Shown here one piece after another: positions 35,500-47,854 of a stretch of DNA of 64,000 nt. Made by a program: the position numbers and the translations under genes. The notes beneath the pieces were generated by a model. It was not told the DNA's origin. It did not search any database and saw nothing but the letters and a program-made list of their open reading frames with translations. The DNA is taken from NCBI RefSeq assembly GCF_905147045.1, contig NC_065895.1, positions 11,351,001-11,415,000 of the forward strand, written 5' to 3'. The DNA comes from Nymphalis io. Lineage: Eukaryota > Arthropoda > Insecta > Lepidoptera > Nymphalidae. Each line of letters starts with the position of its first letter. Position 1 is the first letter of the stretch.

Positions 35500-35597
35500 C
35501 GCTACTGAGAATTTTTTTACAGGAAAAAACTTTTTATTGGTCTGACTCTGGACCACGGGATATGCAGCCTTATAAGTTGGCTAGACCAACGAGTCAG
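35500..35597 (-). mobile_element. SINE-C copy 3
   Basis: On the minus strand it begins gactcgttggtctagccaac, continues ttataaggctgcatatcccg and gtggtccagagtcagaccaa, then taaaaagttttttcctg and attctcagtagcgg. The order matches SINE-C copy 1 at 4211-4346, and the aataaaaagt and ttctcagtagc blocks are shared. The B box is eroded. Confidence 0.65.
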
Positions 35598-36877
35598 TGT
35601 AATGTAATTGCTATATTACCAATTAACAACTTACCATATATAAATGAAACTATATCTTAATGACTACAGATAAAAATCCATGTTTACCTGCAACAAATAA
35701 AAATAATATTGATAATTTAATTAAATCACAGTCATCCAAATAGCAAATCCGGATTGGAAGAAATCACATATTATTCGTTAATTGAAAGTGAGCTTTAATA
35801 AAATAAACACAAAGTTTCTTTTTGACTAAGTGGTTTGCACATTCCATATTAATATTTTCGCTCATTAATTAATATTACGCAACGTATTGATGTGATCGCG
35901 CCTAATAGAGAATGACAATCAGGTGTTTTGAGCACTCAGCTAATATAGTTGAGTGCTCAAAAACAACCGTCACTTTTTTAAATATTATTGCAACTAACTT
36001 CATTTTGCGAATTTGCATGTGTGGAAAACGTGTTTAAACAACACATTAAATTAATGATCTTTTACTATTTATGTTAACTCAGTAATTACTCTTTTCCATC
36101 AATAACATAAATATATTTTAATCTATATATCCAGCATAATAATCAACAAAGACTGCTTTTTTATCATTATGAAATACTAAAAAAATATATTGATCTAATA
36201 GACTAAAATCTCGTTACTATATACATATATTCAATATAATCCTAATAATTTAAAAATATCCTCATTTGAATCGTTCTTGATAATGGTTTTTTATCATCTG
36301 AAGTCGGCGATCAATAAATCGTCCAAATTATTATTTTAGAATGTTTTCTTTCGAACACTTGTGGTATAACCTACAAACTTACCTTAGACAATAAACTGCA
36401 CTAGCTCATATCTGTGTTCCTCACTATGTGACCCAAATATTCAAACTTTCTCTTTAAGCTTCACCAAATTATATATCGAATTTGTAATATAAATTAGCAC
36501 ATTTTTCTCATGAATTATTATGTTAAAATTTAATATATGAACAATTATATTATTGGCAAGACCATATCTCGAGTTTAATTAATTAAGTCATTATATTGGC
36601 ATTCCAATTAGTCGCCAGACTTATTTAAAATAATATTATTAAACCAAGTTTCGCGTTACTATTTTCATATAATCAGGGTTATTACTTAAAACTGGGGCGC
36701 TATTGCCAATTCATTATTTTAATTAGGTGCTTTTTTAGTGTAATGTATTGTTAAAACTATTTTACATGTGAAATGTTATGTATTGCACAAATAATTTGCA
36801 CATTAGTAGCGGTTACGTTGTATGATGAGCTATATTATTATTGCCGTCTTGTAATTTAGGAAATTGTATAAAATGAA
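35598..36877. other. Unique AT-rich DNA
   Basis: A hairpin at 35924-35958 has arms ttttgagcactca and tgagtgctcaaaa with an 8-11-base loop. Otherwise nothing is recognised. Confidence 0.45.
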
Positions 36878-37173
36878 GTCGAGATGGCCCAGTGGTAAGA
36901 ACGCGTGAAGCTTAACCGATGAACGTGGATACAAGCGCCGGCAAGCACCTCTGAATTTTCATGTGCTTAATTTCTGTTTATAATTCATCTCGTGCTTTTC
37001 GGTAAAGGAAAACATCGTGAGGAAATGCATGTGTCTAATTTCATCGAAATTCTACCACATGTATATTCCACCAACCCCCATTGGGGCAGCGTGGTGGAAT
37101 AAGCTCCAAATCTTCTCCTCAAAAAGGAAGAGGAGGCCTTAGCCCAGCAGTGGGACATTAACAGGCTGTTACT
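36878..37173 (+). mobile_element. SINE-B copy 4, full length
   Basis: Head gtcgagatggcccagtggta, then gcgtgaagcttaaccgatga, a damaged B box (gatacaagcgccggc instead of gttcaaacccgggc), ggtaaaggaaaacatcgtga, gcgtggtggaataagctcc and 3' end gcccagcagtgggacatta then caggctgttac. The damaged B box means it is unlikely to be transcribed by Pol III. Confidence 0.88.
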
Positions 37174-37594
37174 TTTAATGTAAAATGAAATATTATATTA
37201 TTTTATTGTAAAGGGATAAGTTCATTTTTATATTTTTTGTTAAAAAAAAGAAATATAATTTATAAAATAATTGTTATCGTGTAATTGCCTTTCGTTGCGG
37301 CGTGATAATAATTATGTATTACGGCCCTTCTAGCAAATAATTGGGATGGGGTAAGTGAGTTGGTTGTTTAAAGAGCCAAATAAAGAAAAAAAGGCGATAA
37401 AAAACCTACACACTTTTAATTAAAATGCCTAATGAAATAACGTTAAAATGCATGAATGATAGTTTTTTTTATAAATCATCTTATAAAAAAATGCAGCCTA
37501 AGTTCATTAACCTCTTATAAGTTATAATCATATTTATTTACATAATAACTATTTAAATTAGATACTATTTAAATGGAAATTATATATTTATATA
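37174..37594. other. AT-rich DNA, nothing recognised
   Basis: No gene or repeat-family match. Poly-A and poly-T runs only. Confidence 0.5.
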
Positions 37595-37730
37595 TGAAAT
37601 TGCTACTGTACAAATCATGACCGCGTGGAATGGTGGCAAGAACGCTAGCAGAATTTCCACATTTGAATCGTAATTCCAATCCTCTGGACGAAAAATGTTT
37701 CAACCCGTCACTGTTAGAGGCAATGACGAG
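37595..37730 (+). repeat. Repeat D copy 1 (unclassified interspersed repeat)
   Basis: It contains ctgtacaaatcatgaccgcg, ggaatggtggcaagaacgct, gaatttcc and aattccaatcctctggacga. The first part recurs at 46675-46765 (tgtacaaatcata...ggaaattgtggcaaaaatcgg...atttcc) and the second in reverse at 53282-53325 (aattccgatcctctgggcga after reverse complement). A B-box-like sequence is not clear, so I only call it a dispersed repeat. Confidence 0.5.
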
Positions 37731-39464
37731 GTTTTATATTTTTTATAAAACTTTTTGCATTTTGTAAATGAAAATAAAAAATAATAATGAGAAATGTCTT
37801 CTGTGCATACATGGACAACATTAGATATATTTTAATTGATATACACGATAATTTTAATACTCTATCCATATGTCTAGAATTCTAGTTGGAATGGTCGTAT
37901 GAATATCTTAACAAATATCGTCTGTTTATCAGATACAAATAACGAAGACCTTTAAAACTAAAATAGAAGCACTATATCAAAAGACAATCTAGATCATTAT
38001 GCATCTAGCAGAAAGCAAAGAGGCAACACGCAATCGAGTGATAAATTACAACAAAGGGATACCTTCAATTCACAACAAACAATGGGTATATTGCCTGATA
38101 CCGAAGCATAGAAGCTAGTACGGATGATAGTGTACTTAGGACTTTACTTCAACTTCGCGAGTAAAATAAGCGCCTTCTAGGCACTATACTTTAATAACTT
38201 ACTTGTTCAACATGAAAAATAGTCAGACAAGTGACACGAACACAGGTTCTTATCCCATTGTTCGTTGCTCCCCTTCATTTATTTTAAGGTAAGTGAAATG
38301 AGCATGAAGAAAACAAATGTAAATCAGTGTAGAGCAAAAGATCAAGGCCCGCCCGATTATATTATTGCATGAATAAATTGTTTTAAACAATGAATAAGTC
38401 AAGTCCGAGAGCTTGTACGATAAACATCTTTAAACTTGGCGGTCACTATTAATAAATCAAGTAACGTTAAAATTATAAGAAATATGATTCGTTTGAGTTA
38501 TTATTTAAGTTCGAATACGGAACTTGTGAGCGAAACGTCAACATAATATTAAAAATATGTTCTTAACGATCTTAACTTATCACAAAACCGAATCAAGGAA
38601 GATTATTTTTTCTTCTCTTTTGAACAGCACGATTTTACTAATGATATTTTGTTTTAAATAAATAAAATATTAATATCTTAAAAAAATACTGAAATAAACC
38701 GATGCAGTGCAATCAAATAAAGCAATTAAAATGCTGGGAAGTAAAATTTTATTCATCACGACTGTTAAATCATTTCAGTTTAATGATTTCAAATATTAAT
38801 CAATTTATAGCCAGTAATATTATTATTAGTCATTTGATCGTATATCAAATCAAATTAAAATAATGCATGGTTCATCAAGTACATTCTAGCAAACACTTTT
38901 AAGCGTTAATTTCACAAGATTAAATAAAATTTAAATTTACCATCGGTTCGATATAGATTCTACCGAGAAGCATCAACCAAAAACTCGATACTCGTAGTTA
39001 CTATTTCGACAATCACATTTGACTTGGAAGTAATTGCATGAATGAAAATCATAGAATGTTATTATTTTTTACACTTTTTATCATCTATGTAATCTTTTGA
39101 AACAAGTAAATGTTTTTTCTAAGACGACTATTTTCACCCCTTTCGCATTCCACTTCACTTGATATATGATTCTTCTTTTTATATAATGACGGCTATTATA
39201 ATAGATAAGCGTATTATTCAGTCCAATAGAGCGTGAAGCGACCTTAATAAAATAGCGATTCTTAGAGTTCCTATCAACTATAAAACGCTATTCTTTGTTT
39301 TATTTAAAAGATAATAAGTTTAAAAAAATATAAACCAGTACATACAAAATACCCACTTACGTTTTAGAATAATAATTAATATAAAAATAGTAGAAGCGAC
39401 TAATTACTATCAAGGCGTTAATTATGTCCGTTGTTTAAAACGACAGGATATTTTTTTTTATGTA
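37731..39464. other. Unique AT-rich DNA
   Basis: No gene, RNA or repeat family recognised. Confidence 0.45.
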
Positions 39465-39655
39465 ATACTAGTTTTCGTTCGCGGCTTCGCTCGCGGGATA
39501 GGCGGAGGTGCGTCAAGAATTAGGAAAAAAATAACTTATACCCTTGGGGGTTCAAGCTTGAACCATACCATATTTCATCAAAACGGTCCAGTGATTTAGC
39601 AGTAAAAGCGTAACAGACATATAGAATTATTATCGCATTTATAATAATGATATTG
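39465..39655 (+). repeat. Repeat G copy 1 (common lepidopteran interspersed module)
   Basis: Starts atactagttttcgttcgcgg, cttcgctcgcggg, then ccataccatatttcatcaaa, cggtccagtgatttagcagt, aaagcgtaacagacatatag and tcgcatttataataatgat. I know this module (tttcatcaaaatcggttcagtggttt...gcgtaacagacagac...cgcatttataatattagta) as a very common repeat in moth and butterfly genomes; its exact class is uncertain to me. Adjoins a decayed SINE-A copy on its right. Confidence 0.7.
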
Positions 39656-39898
39656 ATAAGTAGGCGGACGTGCAAATAGGCCAGCTCATCACCGACATAT
39701 ACATTGGCACCGTAAGAATATTTAACCAATCCTTACATCGCCAATGCACCACCCACCTTGGGAACTACAATGTTATTACCCTTGTGGCTTTATTTACACT
39801 GACTTACTCACCATTTCGACCAGAACACAACAATATTACGTATTGCTGATGGCGATAGGACATGTGATGAGTGGCTGGTATTTATTCAGACGGCTTTA
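39656..39898 (-). mobile_element. SINE-A copy 6, old and diverged
   Basis: Minus-strand copy with recognisable blocks taggcggacgtgcaaatagg, acattggcaccgtaagaata, tccttacatcgccaatgcac, caccttgggaactacaatgt and atgtgatgagtggctggta. It has many substitutions and small deletions and lacks the poly-T tail. Directly abuts repeat G, so one probably inserted into or beside the other. Confidence 0.75.
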
Positions 39899-40019
39899 AG
39901 TAACGGGCTATATAATAAATACGATAGCTTATTCGGCAACACCAGCAGTACAATTATATACTGTACTGTAGAATGCGTATATGTTTACTTAGATTGACTC
40001 TACCTAGACTGGATTTCAA

Positions 40020-40055
40020 ATAAAAGTAACAGCCTATATAGGCTGTTACTTTTAT
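40020..40055. repeat. 36-bp perfect palindrome at the 3' end of SINE-B copy 5
   Basis: Centred between 40037 and 40038, with half-site ataggctgttactttta (reverse-complement pairs verified out to a40020/t40055). The motif agtaacagcct is the normal SINE-B 3' end, so the palindrome is a tail-to-tail duplication of that end. Confidence 0.9.
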
Positions 40056-40272
40056 ATGTTCCAGCGGGCTCAGGCCTCCATCCTATTTGATGAGAAGGTT
40101 TTGTAGCTTATTCCACCACGCTGCTCATTGGATGTTCACGTGTTGAAGATTTTTAATCCGACCCATGTAACTATGTCGCGATGTTCGCCGCCGAGCGTGA
40201 GATGCAAGCACATGGGTTTGAAACCATGATCTTCGGTTAAGATTCATGTGTCCTAGCCACTAGGCTATCTCT
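40023..40272 (-). mobile_element. SINE-B copy 5, diverged, palindromic 3' end
   Basis: Minus-strand element: 3' end ggctgttactttt and cagcgggctcaggcctcc, then gcttattccaccacgctgct, cgcgatgttcgccgccgagc, caagcacatgggtttgaaac (B-box region), cttcggttaagattcatgtg and ctagccactaggctatctc (head). It is shorter than the other copies because of a deletion between the body blocks. Its 3' end is a palindrome (40020-40055). Confidence 0.75.
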
Positions 40273-40471
40273 TAATATCTGCACATTTGGATTTTATTTT
40301 TATTCACTTGGAAGTAAATACATTTGTTCACAGTTCTCTCTTGACGTAAACTTATAACACAAAAGCTAAAAATTTATTATAGCAGTTCTATTATTTATAT
40401 TTTATCGTAAACTGTACACTAACGAGTTGTGTAATATTTTATGATCCTCATAGAAAGTGTAAGTGCTAATT

Positions 40472-40575
40472 CGTACTAATATTATAAATGCAAAATTAAC
40501 GCTGTCTGCAGGTCTGTTGTGTTTTCACGGCTATATCCGCGATAAATCGATTGCGATTAAATTGTGTATGCGGAA
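40472..40575 (-). repeat. Repeat G copy 2, inverted
   Basis: Plus-strand text tactaatattataaatgcaa, aattaacgctgtctgcaggt, ctgttgtgttttcacggc is the reverse complement of the 3' part of the repeat G module. It faces copy 1 (39465-39655) in inverted orientation across about 0.8 kb that holds SINE-A copy 6 and SINE-B copy 5. Confidence 0.6.
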
Positions 40576-41162
40576 AACTTTGAAAAAAAAAACCCATATA
40601 TACAGGCAAATTCTTAATATTAATCGATATATCAAGACAGACCGCTACAGCAAAAATATGTCTATTATAGTGAAAAAATATCTGATATGCTTTAAAAAAA
40701 AGAGTGTATAAATATTTACTTTGTGTAAGGATTAATATAAAATGACATAACGACTAACTAAGCTTTATATATACTTGTATACAATGCACAGTCCTGCTCC
40801 TGACTGAGGGATTACAAAGGGACTATGGATGTGTTTTTTATTATTAAGTATATCTTTCTACTAAGACATGTGCGTGAAAGCCTTCAAGCGTTACACCGAC
40901 TTTTGCACCAACTACTAAAACTATTTTTGTCATTAAAGTTTTTTAAATAAATAAATATAATCACTATGAATTTGAAATAGGAACTTTAAATTTGGAGGTA
41001 ACGTTTGCAAAATAAAAACGCACTGAAGCTGTGACAGTAAACACATATATATGACGTCTGTCATAATATTGTTACTATTGTGTCTAGTGTATTACACGCT
41101 CTCAATATTCAACTTGATCCAATCAATACATGCAGTGCCATTATTATTATTATTATTTTAAT

Positions 41163-41395
41163 ATATAAGCTAGCGCTTGACTGTTATCACACCTGATGGA
41201 AAGTGATGATACAGTCTAAGATGGAGCGCGCTTGCCTAGAAGATGCCTATTCACTCTAGACTTGAAGGTACCCATATTGTAGGTGGATTACGAAGACAAA
41301 TTTATATAGTTCACATGCAGTACAGAAAGGAATTCAGGAATTTTTTTAAGTTGCTGTGGGCGGAGCAGGGCCGGAACGACTAGTATATTATATAC
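41163..41395 (+). repeat. Repeat F (lepidopteran interspersed repeat)
   Basis: Sequence gctagcgcttgactgttatc, acacctgatggaaagtgatg, cagtctaagatggagcgcgc, ttgcctagaagatgcctatt, cactctagacttgaagg, acccatattgtaggtgg and cggagcagggccggaacg match a dispersed repeat that I have met repeatedly in moth and butterfly genomes. I do not know its autonomous partner. Only one copy occurs here. Confidence 0.55.
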
Positions 41396-42448
41396 AGTTG
41401 AATAAATAGGAGCTGCAACAGGAGGAAGTTACAGCGAAAGTAATATAATAGACTTTAACTAACCGTAAAATTTTTATTACTCTTCGCTTTTCTTCGTGGG
41501 TTTACGATTGACGTATAAAACCGTTCTTATCGGCAATAAATGATAACAAATTTGATATAATATAATTATTACGAGTATCGTGCTTATCTCATTCGCTTCT
41601 ATAACTCTCATTGTATTCGCGATATTTCCTTTAGATTCAAGTGGCATTGCCTTTTATTTACTAGAAATGTCTATAGTTTTGTTTTGAATTTGGAATCTAT
41701 TTTTAACCGACGTCGTTCTTGATCGACTTTCTTCCTAGATATCTTCGCCAATTTGTTTAGTGTGGGCAAAATTTTAAAAATCGGTTTATAGCTTTTTTAT
41801 TGAACTTGTATTAAATATCAATACTCACTGTGTCTAGATGTATTATTTACGTTTAGTGTAAACGAACTTTCGAAAGCAAATCGTATGACATATTTATGTC
41901 TGTAATAGATTAAAAAATATTCTAATAGCAATAATCCTCATCGAAGAAGGTTGCACTTTCTACGTCACAAACAGCGGTTAGTGTCAATGAGTCAGAGGCG
42001 ATGGTTTATCAGCAGGACGTGCCGTGGGCGAACAGGGCCACAATTAAAACCTCCCACACGTAAAGACCAGCATAGAATGTTGAAATCGTATCTTCGTTAT
42101 TTGACAGGTATGTGATTTCTCCCATATCAGCTGAGTATCACGGCGTCTTGTTTTATTAACGCAACTACAAACACTTATTGCAAAAAAAATTGCAATTTTA
42201 ATAAATAATTCATTCCATTTAATGTTATTTCAAAGGATAATATCATGCAATTTATGTTGCTTAATTTCGATCGTATCATGAATTTAACGAGTCTTTACTG
42301 AGCTTGTAGTCTCGAGGGAAATCATGGTGTCACGATTTATTTTATGGATTTAAATAAATGTATATTAAGGTGAAATATTTTAATATACTTAATTTCAAAA
42401 TCGTCAGTAATAAAAGTAGTTAAGTAAAAGACAGACTTTCATCTGACA
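41396..42448. other. Unique DNA, no gene seen
   Basis: Locally GC-rich at 41990-42060 (gaggcgatggtttatcagc, ggacgtgccgtgggcg), otherwise ordinary AT-rich sequence. No exon signals supported. Confidence 0.4.
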
Positions 42449-42597
42449 TACAGATTTCCTCACGATATTTTCCGCACCGATCACGAGATGAATTAAAAGA
42501 ACAATTTAACGTGAGACTTCAACGGCATTTGTCCGAAACAAAACCCTAAGTCTTCGGTTGAAATTCACGTGTATAACCACTGAGCAATCTCGGATCT
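42449..42597 (-). mobile_element. SINE-B copy 6, 5' half only
   Basis: Minus-strand fragment: plus-strand text cagatttcctcacgatattt, ccgatcacgagatgaatta, cttcggttgaaattcacgtg and ccactgagcaatctcgg corresponds to the body and head of SINE-B. The RTE-like 3' end is missing, so it is a truncated relic. Confidence 0.65.
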
Positions 42598-45500
42598 TCA
42601 TCAGTTATTATAAATTTTATTCAATATTAACAATTCGACTTAAACATAATACTAATATTTTAACAAAGTATTACTTTATTATTTAAATTAATTAAATATG
42701 TAAATCGATATTCACAAATAGATTAATAATTTCGAGTTTTTTGAATTGTAATAAACAAACAAATAAAACCACACGTCCCTATAACATTAAGAAATTCCTA
42801 GTCTTTCATATCAAAATTTGTCCACTATTGCGATGGAATGAATTGAAGACGTCAGAGATATATCTCTTTCAATGGACACACTACTCAAGACAATTTCTCT
42901 GTCAGGAGTCGACACGATACCATATCGGGTAGCGGAGTATGAAACAATAATAATGAATATGAAGATTCTTATGATAAATCAGACGTCTCAAAAGTTCACC
43001 TCGATTGTTTTATTCAGACATCAATCTTAATCTTTATTGTTTTTTAATTTGACATTCCCGTAGGTAAGACCAATGTATTCGTAAATGTTCAAAACGAGAT
43101 ATTTAAATTTGACCGGATCGTGTGTATGCAATAACCTGGCCTTGCGCTTAAATGTCGGTTAGATATGTTTAAATACATGTGTACGTAGCTAAAGCTAACA
43201 ATAGGAGTAAATAAACGAAACGGTTAGATATATTTTAAATTTAAGTTTCAAGCTAGACTATTCCGCAATGCGTTGTAATATTTTATTGTTACTTTTTCTA
43301 ATCGTTTTTTTAATCTAACCGACACCTTTTGCGCTACCAATTGTACGTTGGGCGATTTAGGGGGGCGCCTAGACCTTGGGATATTGCTAGCCCCACTCTT
43401 AAGTAAATCTGTACGCTAATTAACTCAAGCTATTGATGAGGTAAATAGGAATATTAGGAGTTCCTTAAAAACGGACATTGATAGTATTATTTAAATAAAT
43501 ATAAAAAGATGTCAAATTAAAAAAAAATATAGGCTTTTAAGCATGCTATAGGAAAGCGGCTTACATACATTTGTATTTATGTAGATGACATTAATAGAGG
43601 TCATAGATCACCGCTGTCAACAATGATAGGTACATGATATGCTCATCACAATCAGATACAAAAATGACTAAGAGTGCGCGCGTGTATTGAATTTTATTAT
43701 TAGTTAAATTATTATTAGTTTAAGTTTATGAAGCCATTTATTTTGTAGTATTAAGTTTTGGAAACTTAATAAGTATTAAAATATTTCAATAATATATTTG
43801 ATACAAAATAACATTGAAAAATAAGTAAATCAAATATAAGGAATGAGATAACTATTTATAATAATATCACTTTATGACACTTATATAGGAGAAGAGTAGG
43901 TCAAGTTCATATTATTTTATTCCTCAAACGGTTATAATTTTGAAAATGGCTGATATCGATTCCATATATGCGTTATTTTGATCACCAAATTTGATGTTTA
44001 ATAATTAGAAATCTAAAGAACCCATTCAGGCTAAAAGCAGAAAGGCGTTTATTATAATTGATTTTTAAAATACTAAGCTTTTTTTTGAAGAAAAATTTAA
44101 ACACAAAATATGTTTTGAAATTAACGGAGCGAGGAATTTAAGAATTTATAACACTTTTATAATACTTAAAACCAATTAAACTTGTTTTGGTTTTATAACA
44201 CTTCAATTAATTCCGGCTTAGCCTTGCATACATTATCATATTTAAAAAAATATTTGGTCTTATAAATTACTTTATGACATCATCAACTTTCTATTGCAGC
44301 GCTTTTCATAAAGAATAATGTTTTTTTTTTTGTTACATAATACTTGTGTTTGCGATACAACACTAGAATTTGCAATCTTTTTTTTACACAAATGTGTATA
44401 ATATAAAAATTAAAATTTTATTACAAAAGTTACTGCGAGTATATTTTTTTCGTAAAGCGTCTTGAATTATAAATCAAAGGTGTTGCCTACTGATATATAA
44501 TATGCTGAACAATATAGTTTGACTAAATATGCTTCATTACGATATACTTTAGAAAAAAACTAAGTCACGATAAAAAAAAATCTTTATTGTTTGCATAAAT
44601 TACTACTTAGATGTACGAGAACAAAAAATATCTAGTTTTCTTATTATTTCCAAATAATCAAGTTTTTTTTTATTAAATTGTATTTTAAGGATCGTCCTTT
44701 TATTAACAAACACTATCAAATAATACATGACAGTCGGTCGATCATTTTCGCCACAATTCGTGCGGCGCGTGCGCTTTCACTCTCGACAGACCGGTCCGGG
44801 CGATCCGTTTCCGGAGGATGAACAACGCATACCGATAAGAGTGTGACAACCTAATATAATTAGATAATCAGTTATTACTATTTTTTACAAACAAATATAA
44901 TTATAAAACTTATTTATCGTTGTCAAAAAAAGTTATAAACTAATTAAGCGACGCATTCTTATCGTCAATCATATTTGAAAAGTGGTTGGCGGAATTAAGA
45001 TGCTAGCACTTTAGATTTTATATTGTGATTTTATATGTAGTTACCAGCTCATCACACATTGTACCGCCAAACAGCAATACTTAATATTGTTGTGTTACGG
45101 TAGAGTGAGTGACCCAGTGTAACTATGTTTATATTTCTTACAGCACTTCTTGCATCACGTAGTCCACAAATGAGCTACAATTAGCCGGGTGTTTTATAAA
45201 AAAATAAAAAACGCGATCTTTTATGATATATCATAGCAAAGCAAACGTATTATCGTACTAAGAGCTAGCTGATTTAATAACTATGTAAGACCATAATTGA
45301 ATAACATATTTAACTTTTCCAATGAAAAACATTTACCAAAATCACGAGTGCCGCGAATGCTACATGCAATTAATACTTACAATAATTATAGGAACCGTTT
45401 TATTGTATGTTTTTTTTTTATTTCGTGTTAAAAATAAAAAATTAAACGCGTTTTTTCGTTTCGTTGTACTTTGCTATCAATAATTCGGATATATAATACA

Positions 45501-46410
45501 ACAGATAATAAATTATTTAGTGGCTATAGCTGTTCTTAGTGGATTATATCAAACATGGAATGAATTATATAATGGTCTAAGTGGAGTTGCACGTAGATAT
45601 TTATTTTCTTCAGTCTATATATTACAAACCTGTATTAAAGAAGTTGAATGAATGCATAATAATAACCGAAGTGGGTGCTAAGAAAGATTTTTGTAAAACT
45701 TATGTCGGAGGTAAGACATAGGGTTTGCAAATTTATATGTAGCGTTTAGATGTTGATACATATTTATAAAATCAGAAACATCACTGATAAACACGCTTCA
45801 TCGTTTCTTAAACAACATCTTCTGAAGAGATGATATAGAAGCTATAAATTTGTTTGTATAATTTGTTTTATATCTTATTTTGTTAGTCAATTCAAGTTTA
45901 AAAGGATGATCTTGTATATGAGTACTGATATTCACGACTAGTTAATACGAGACTATTCGATTAATAACTAAATAATGACGTGTTGTGTTTGTTTTCAAGA
46001 GTGTCACAGCACCGCATTGACGGCCACGACCGCTGTCACCAGCGAAACGACAAGAAAGAAGAATGGCGTGTTGAACAACTTATAATATCAATTGTAACCT
46101 TCTAATCTCAGAAGAGAAAATCTATGAACAAAAGCATTGTAAAATTAGATACAATCATACTCAAAGTACATCTATATATCATGTCTTGTCGATAATCGAG
46201 CGTTGTTAAAATGTTTAACAACGCGTAAACATGTTTATGTAAAACACCGGCCGTTTTGATGTGTGACAGACGGCGTGGGAGGCTGTAATCGATATTAGAT
46301 AACTGCATTAGGGTTACATTTGTAAACCTGAATATAGATTTGTTGAGTCACATTTCTATAGCGAATTATATAACTGAGCCGCTCTTAAAATCGATAAGTT
46401 TTATGTTTTT
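42598..46410. other. AT-rich DNA with a GC-rich block and a SINE-A relic
   Basis: Positions 44740-44825 are strongly CpG-enriched against the background (gtgcggcgcgtgcgctttc, gaccggtccgggcgatcc) and may be a conserved regulatory block; no Inr+DPE pair was found there. A perfect hairpin lies at 46200-46224 (gcgttgttaaa...tttaacaacgc). Poly-T runs of 8-10 bases are frequent around 44.1-44.7 kb. Confidence 0.4.
45040..45207 (+). mobile_element. SINE-A relic, internally deleted
   Basis: Plus-strand text accagctcatcacacattgt, accgccaaacagcaatactt, aatattgttgtgttacggta and gtgacccagtgtaacta follows the SINE-A order, with the central part deleted and a short A-rich end (ttttataaaaaaataaa). Old copy. 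Confidence 0.5.
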
Positions 46411-46445
46411 ACTAACGACCGCCCGCGGCTTTGTCCGCTTGTATC
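46411..46445 (+). repeat. Repeat G head fragment
   Basis: actaacgaccgcccgcggctttgtccgctt resembles the head of the lepidopteran module whose other copies are at 39465 and 40472. Only about 30 bases are shared. Confidence 0.35.
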
Positions 46446-46674
46446 GATAAATCTTTCCACGGTCGTTACTTCATTGCTGTATTATTCCTTGTGTAACAAA
46501 AGATTTTTAGTATCCGTTTAAAATTAATTAGATAAAATATTTGGTTTTGTGTACGTATTCTTCCATTGTTATTTGAAAATTTCGTACATATTAATTAAGA
46601 TACCAAATCTAAACAACCTGATATAATATTATTCCTAAATAATTCTGAACTCAATTGAAATATAAACAGATCAA

Positions 46675-46765
46675 AAGAAGCATTATTGTACAAATCATAA
46701 CCCATGGAAATTGTGGCAAAAATCGGATTTCCGAGCTAGTGGATGAATTCAACTATACGGGGGTG
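46675..46765 (+). repeat. Repeat D copy 2
   Basis: Shares tgtacaaatcat, then tggaa/ggaaattgtggcaa and cggatttcc with copy 1 at 37595. Ends near a poly-T run at 46766. Confidence 0.4.
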
Positions 46766-47349
46766 TTTTTTTTTTTGCACAACACATTGAATCATAATTA
46801 TATCACAAAGATGTAACGTTATAGTATGATTCATAAAATAAAAGAACGTCAAATACTATTGGCGTGATTCATATATACTTTATTCTCTTAAGCTGAACAG
46901 TATCAATGTAAACTTTTTCCAATGTTCATGAGCGCAGTGAAAGGAAAGATAACCGGGGAACAATTAAAGCGAACAATGACAAACGCACGGCCCGGATACC
47001 GAACCCGGTAGCGTTTGGGACACGACGCGTGTCGCAAGCCATGGTCGTGCCGTGCTTTAGCAAGTATCAATAATTTAAACATGAATTATAACTATTTTTT
47101 CAACGAATACTTCTGCACGGTGATTTTAAATATGGAAGCCGAATGCTTTCCATACATTTAACTACGTCAACGTTATTTCGAAATAATGATATTTTTGTTA
47201 AATTCATATTAAGTAAAAAAAAAACCTTTTATTTTGTAATAAAGAACGCTTGGGCGTCTCACGTATAATATATAACTTTAAAGATGTTATTAACTACGAT
47301 TAAATAATTTATATAAAAACATTGGTAAAATTATTAAACATTCAACTGC
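46766..47349. other. Unique DNA, no gene seen
   Basis: Locally GC-rich at 46985-47060 (cacggcccggataccgaacc, gacacgacgcgtgtcgc, the latter a palindromic element). Function unknown. Confidence 0.4.
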
Positions 47350-47475
47350 TGCAGAATGTCATACGTCTGTAATTTCTTAAAACCAAAGCAGGTTTCCTCA
47401 TGACGTTTTATTTATTGTGGAGTATGATGTCAAAATTTATTTAGTACATGAAAAAGTAAGCAGCGTTGGTCCGGT
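47350..47475 (-). mobile_element. SINE-B relic
   Basis: The plus-strand text gcagaatgtcata, then gcaggtttcctcatgacg, ttattgtggagtatgatg and ttatttagtacatgaaaa follows the SINE-B body order on the minus strand with many substitutions. Neither end is preserved. Confidence 0.45.
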
Positions 47476-47854
47476 TTTTAACAAAAACTATTTAGTTTCA
47501 CTATGCTAATTTAACAACTCATACATTTCGGATTTAAAATCTTTTCATATGATTTTAGATCAAGGAGCGAAAATTTTAACTAATTTAGATATATATGTAA
47601 ATAAAAAAAATATATAAGACACGAGCCACTCATTACAGGTTTAAAACTAGTAACACGCTGAGTTTTTTTTTGCCAATACTTCTATGAATAATTCCTTTTC
47701 CGAACTTTTTGCTTTGACCGTAATTAAATAAGTGTTATGCTTCTATTAATTAAAATATATGAATTTGAATAGTGGAACTTCGCGTAAAGAACGTTTCACT
47801 CAAATTCTAAATATGAAAATTCAAATTCGATAGTAAAATTTCACTCCCATCGAG

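Noticed and set aside
30441..35958. Hairpins at 30441, 33927 and 35924 as microRNA precursors
   Set aside because: Arms of 13-20 bp with tiny loops are too short, and none matches a microRNA that I can recall.
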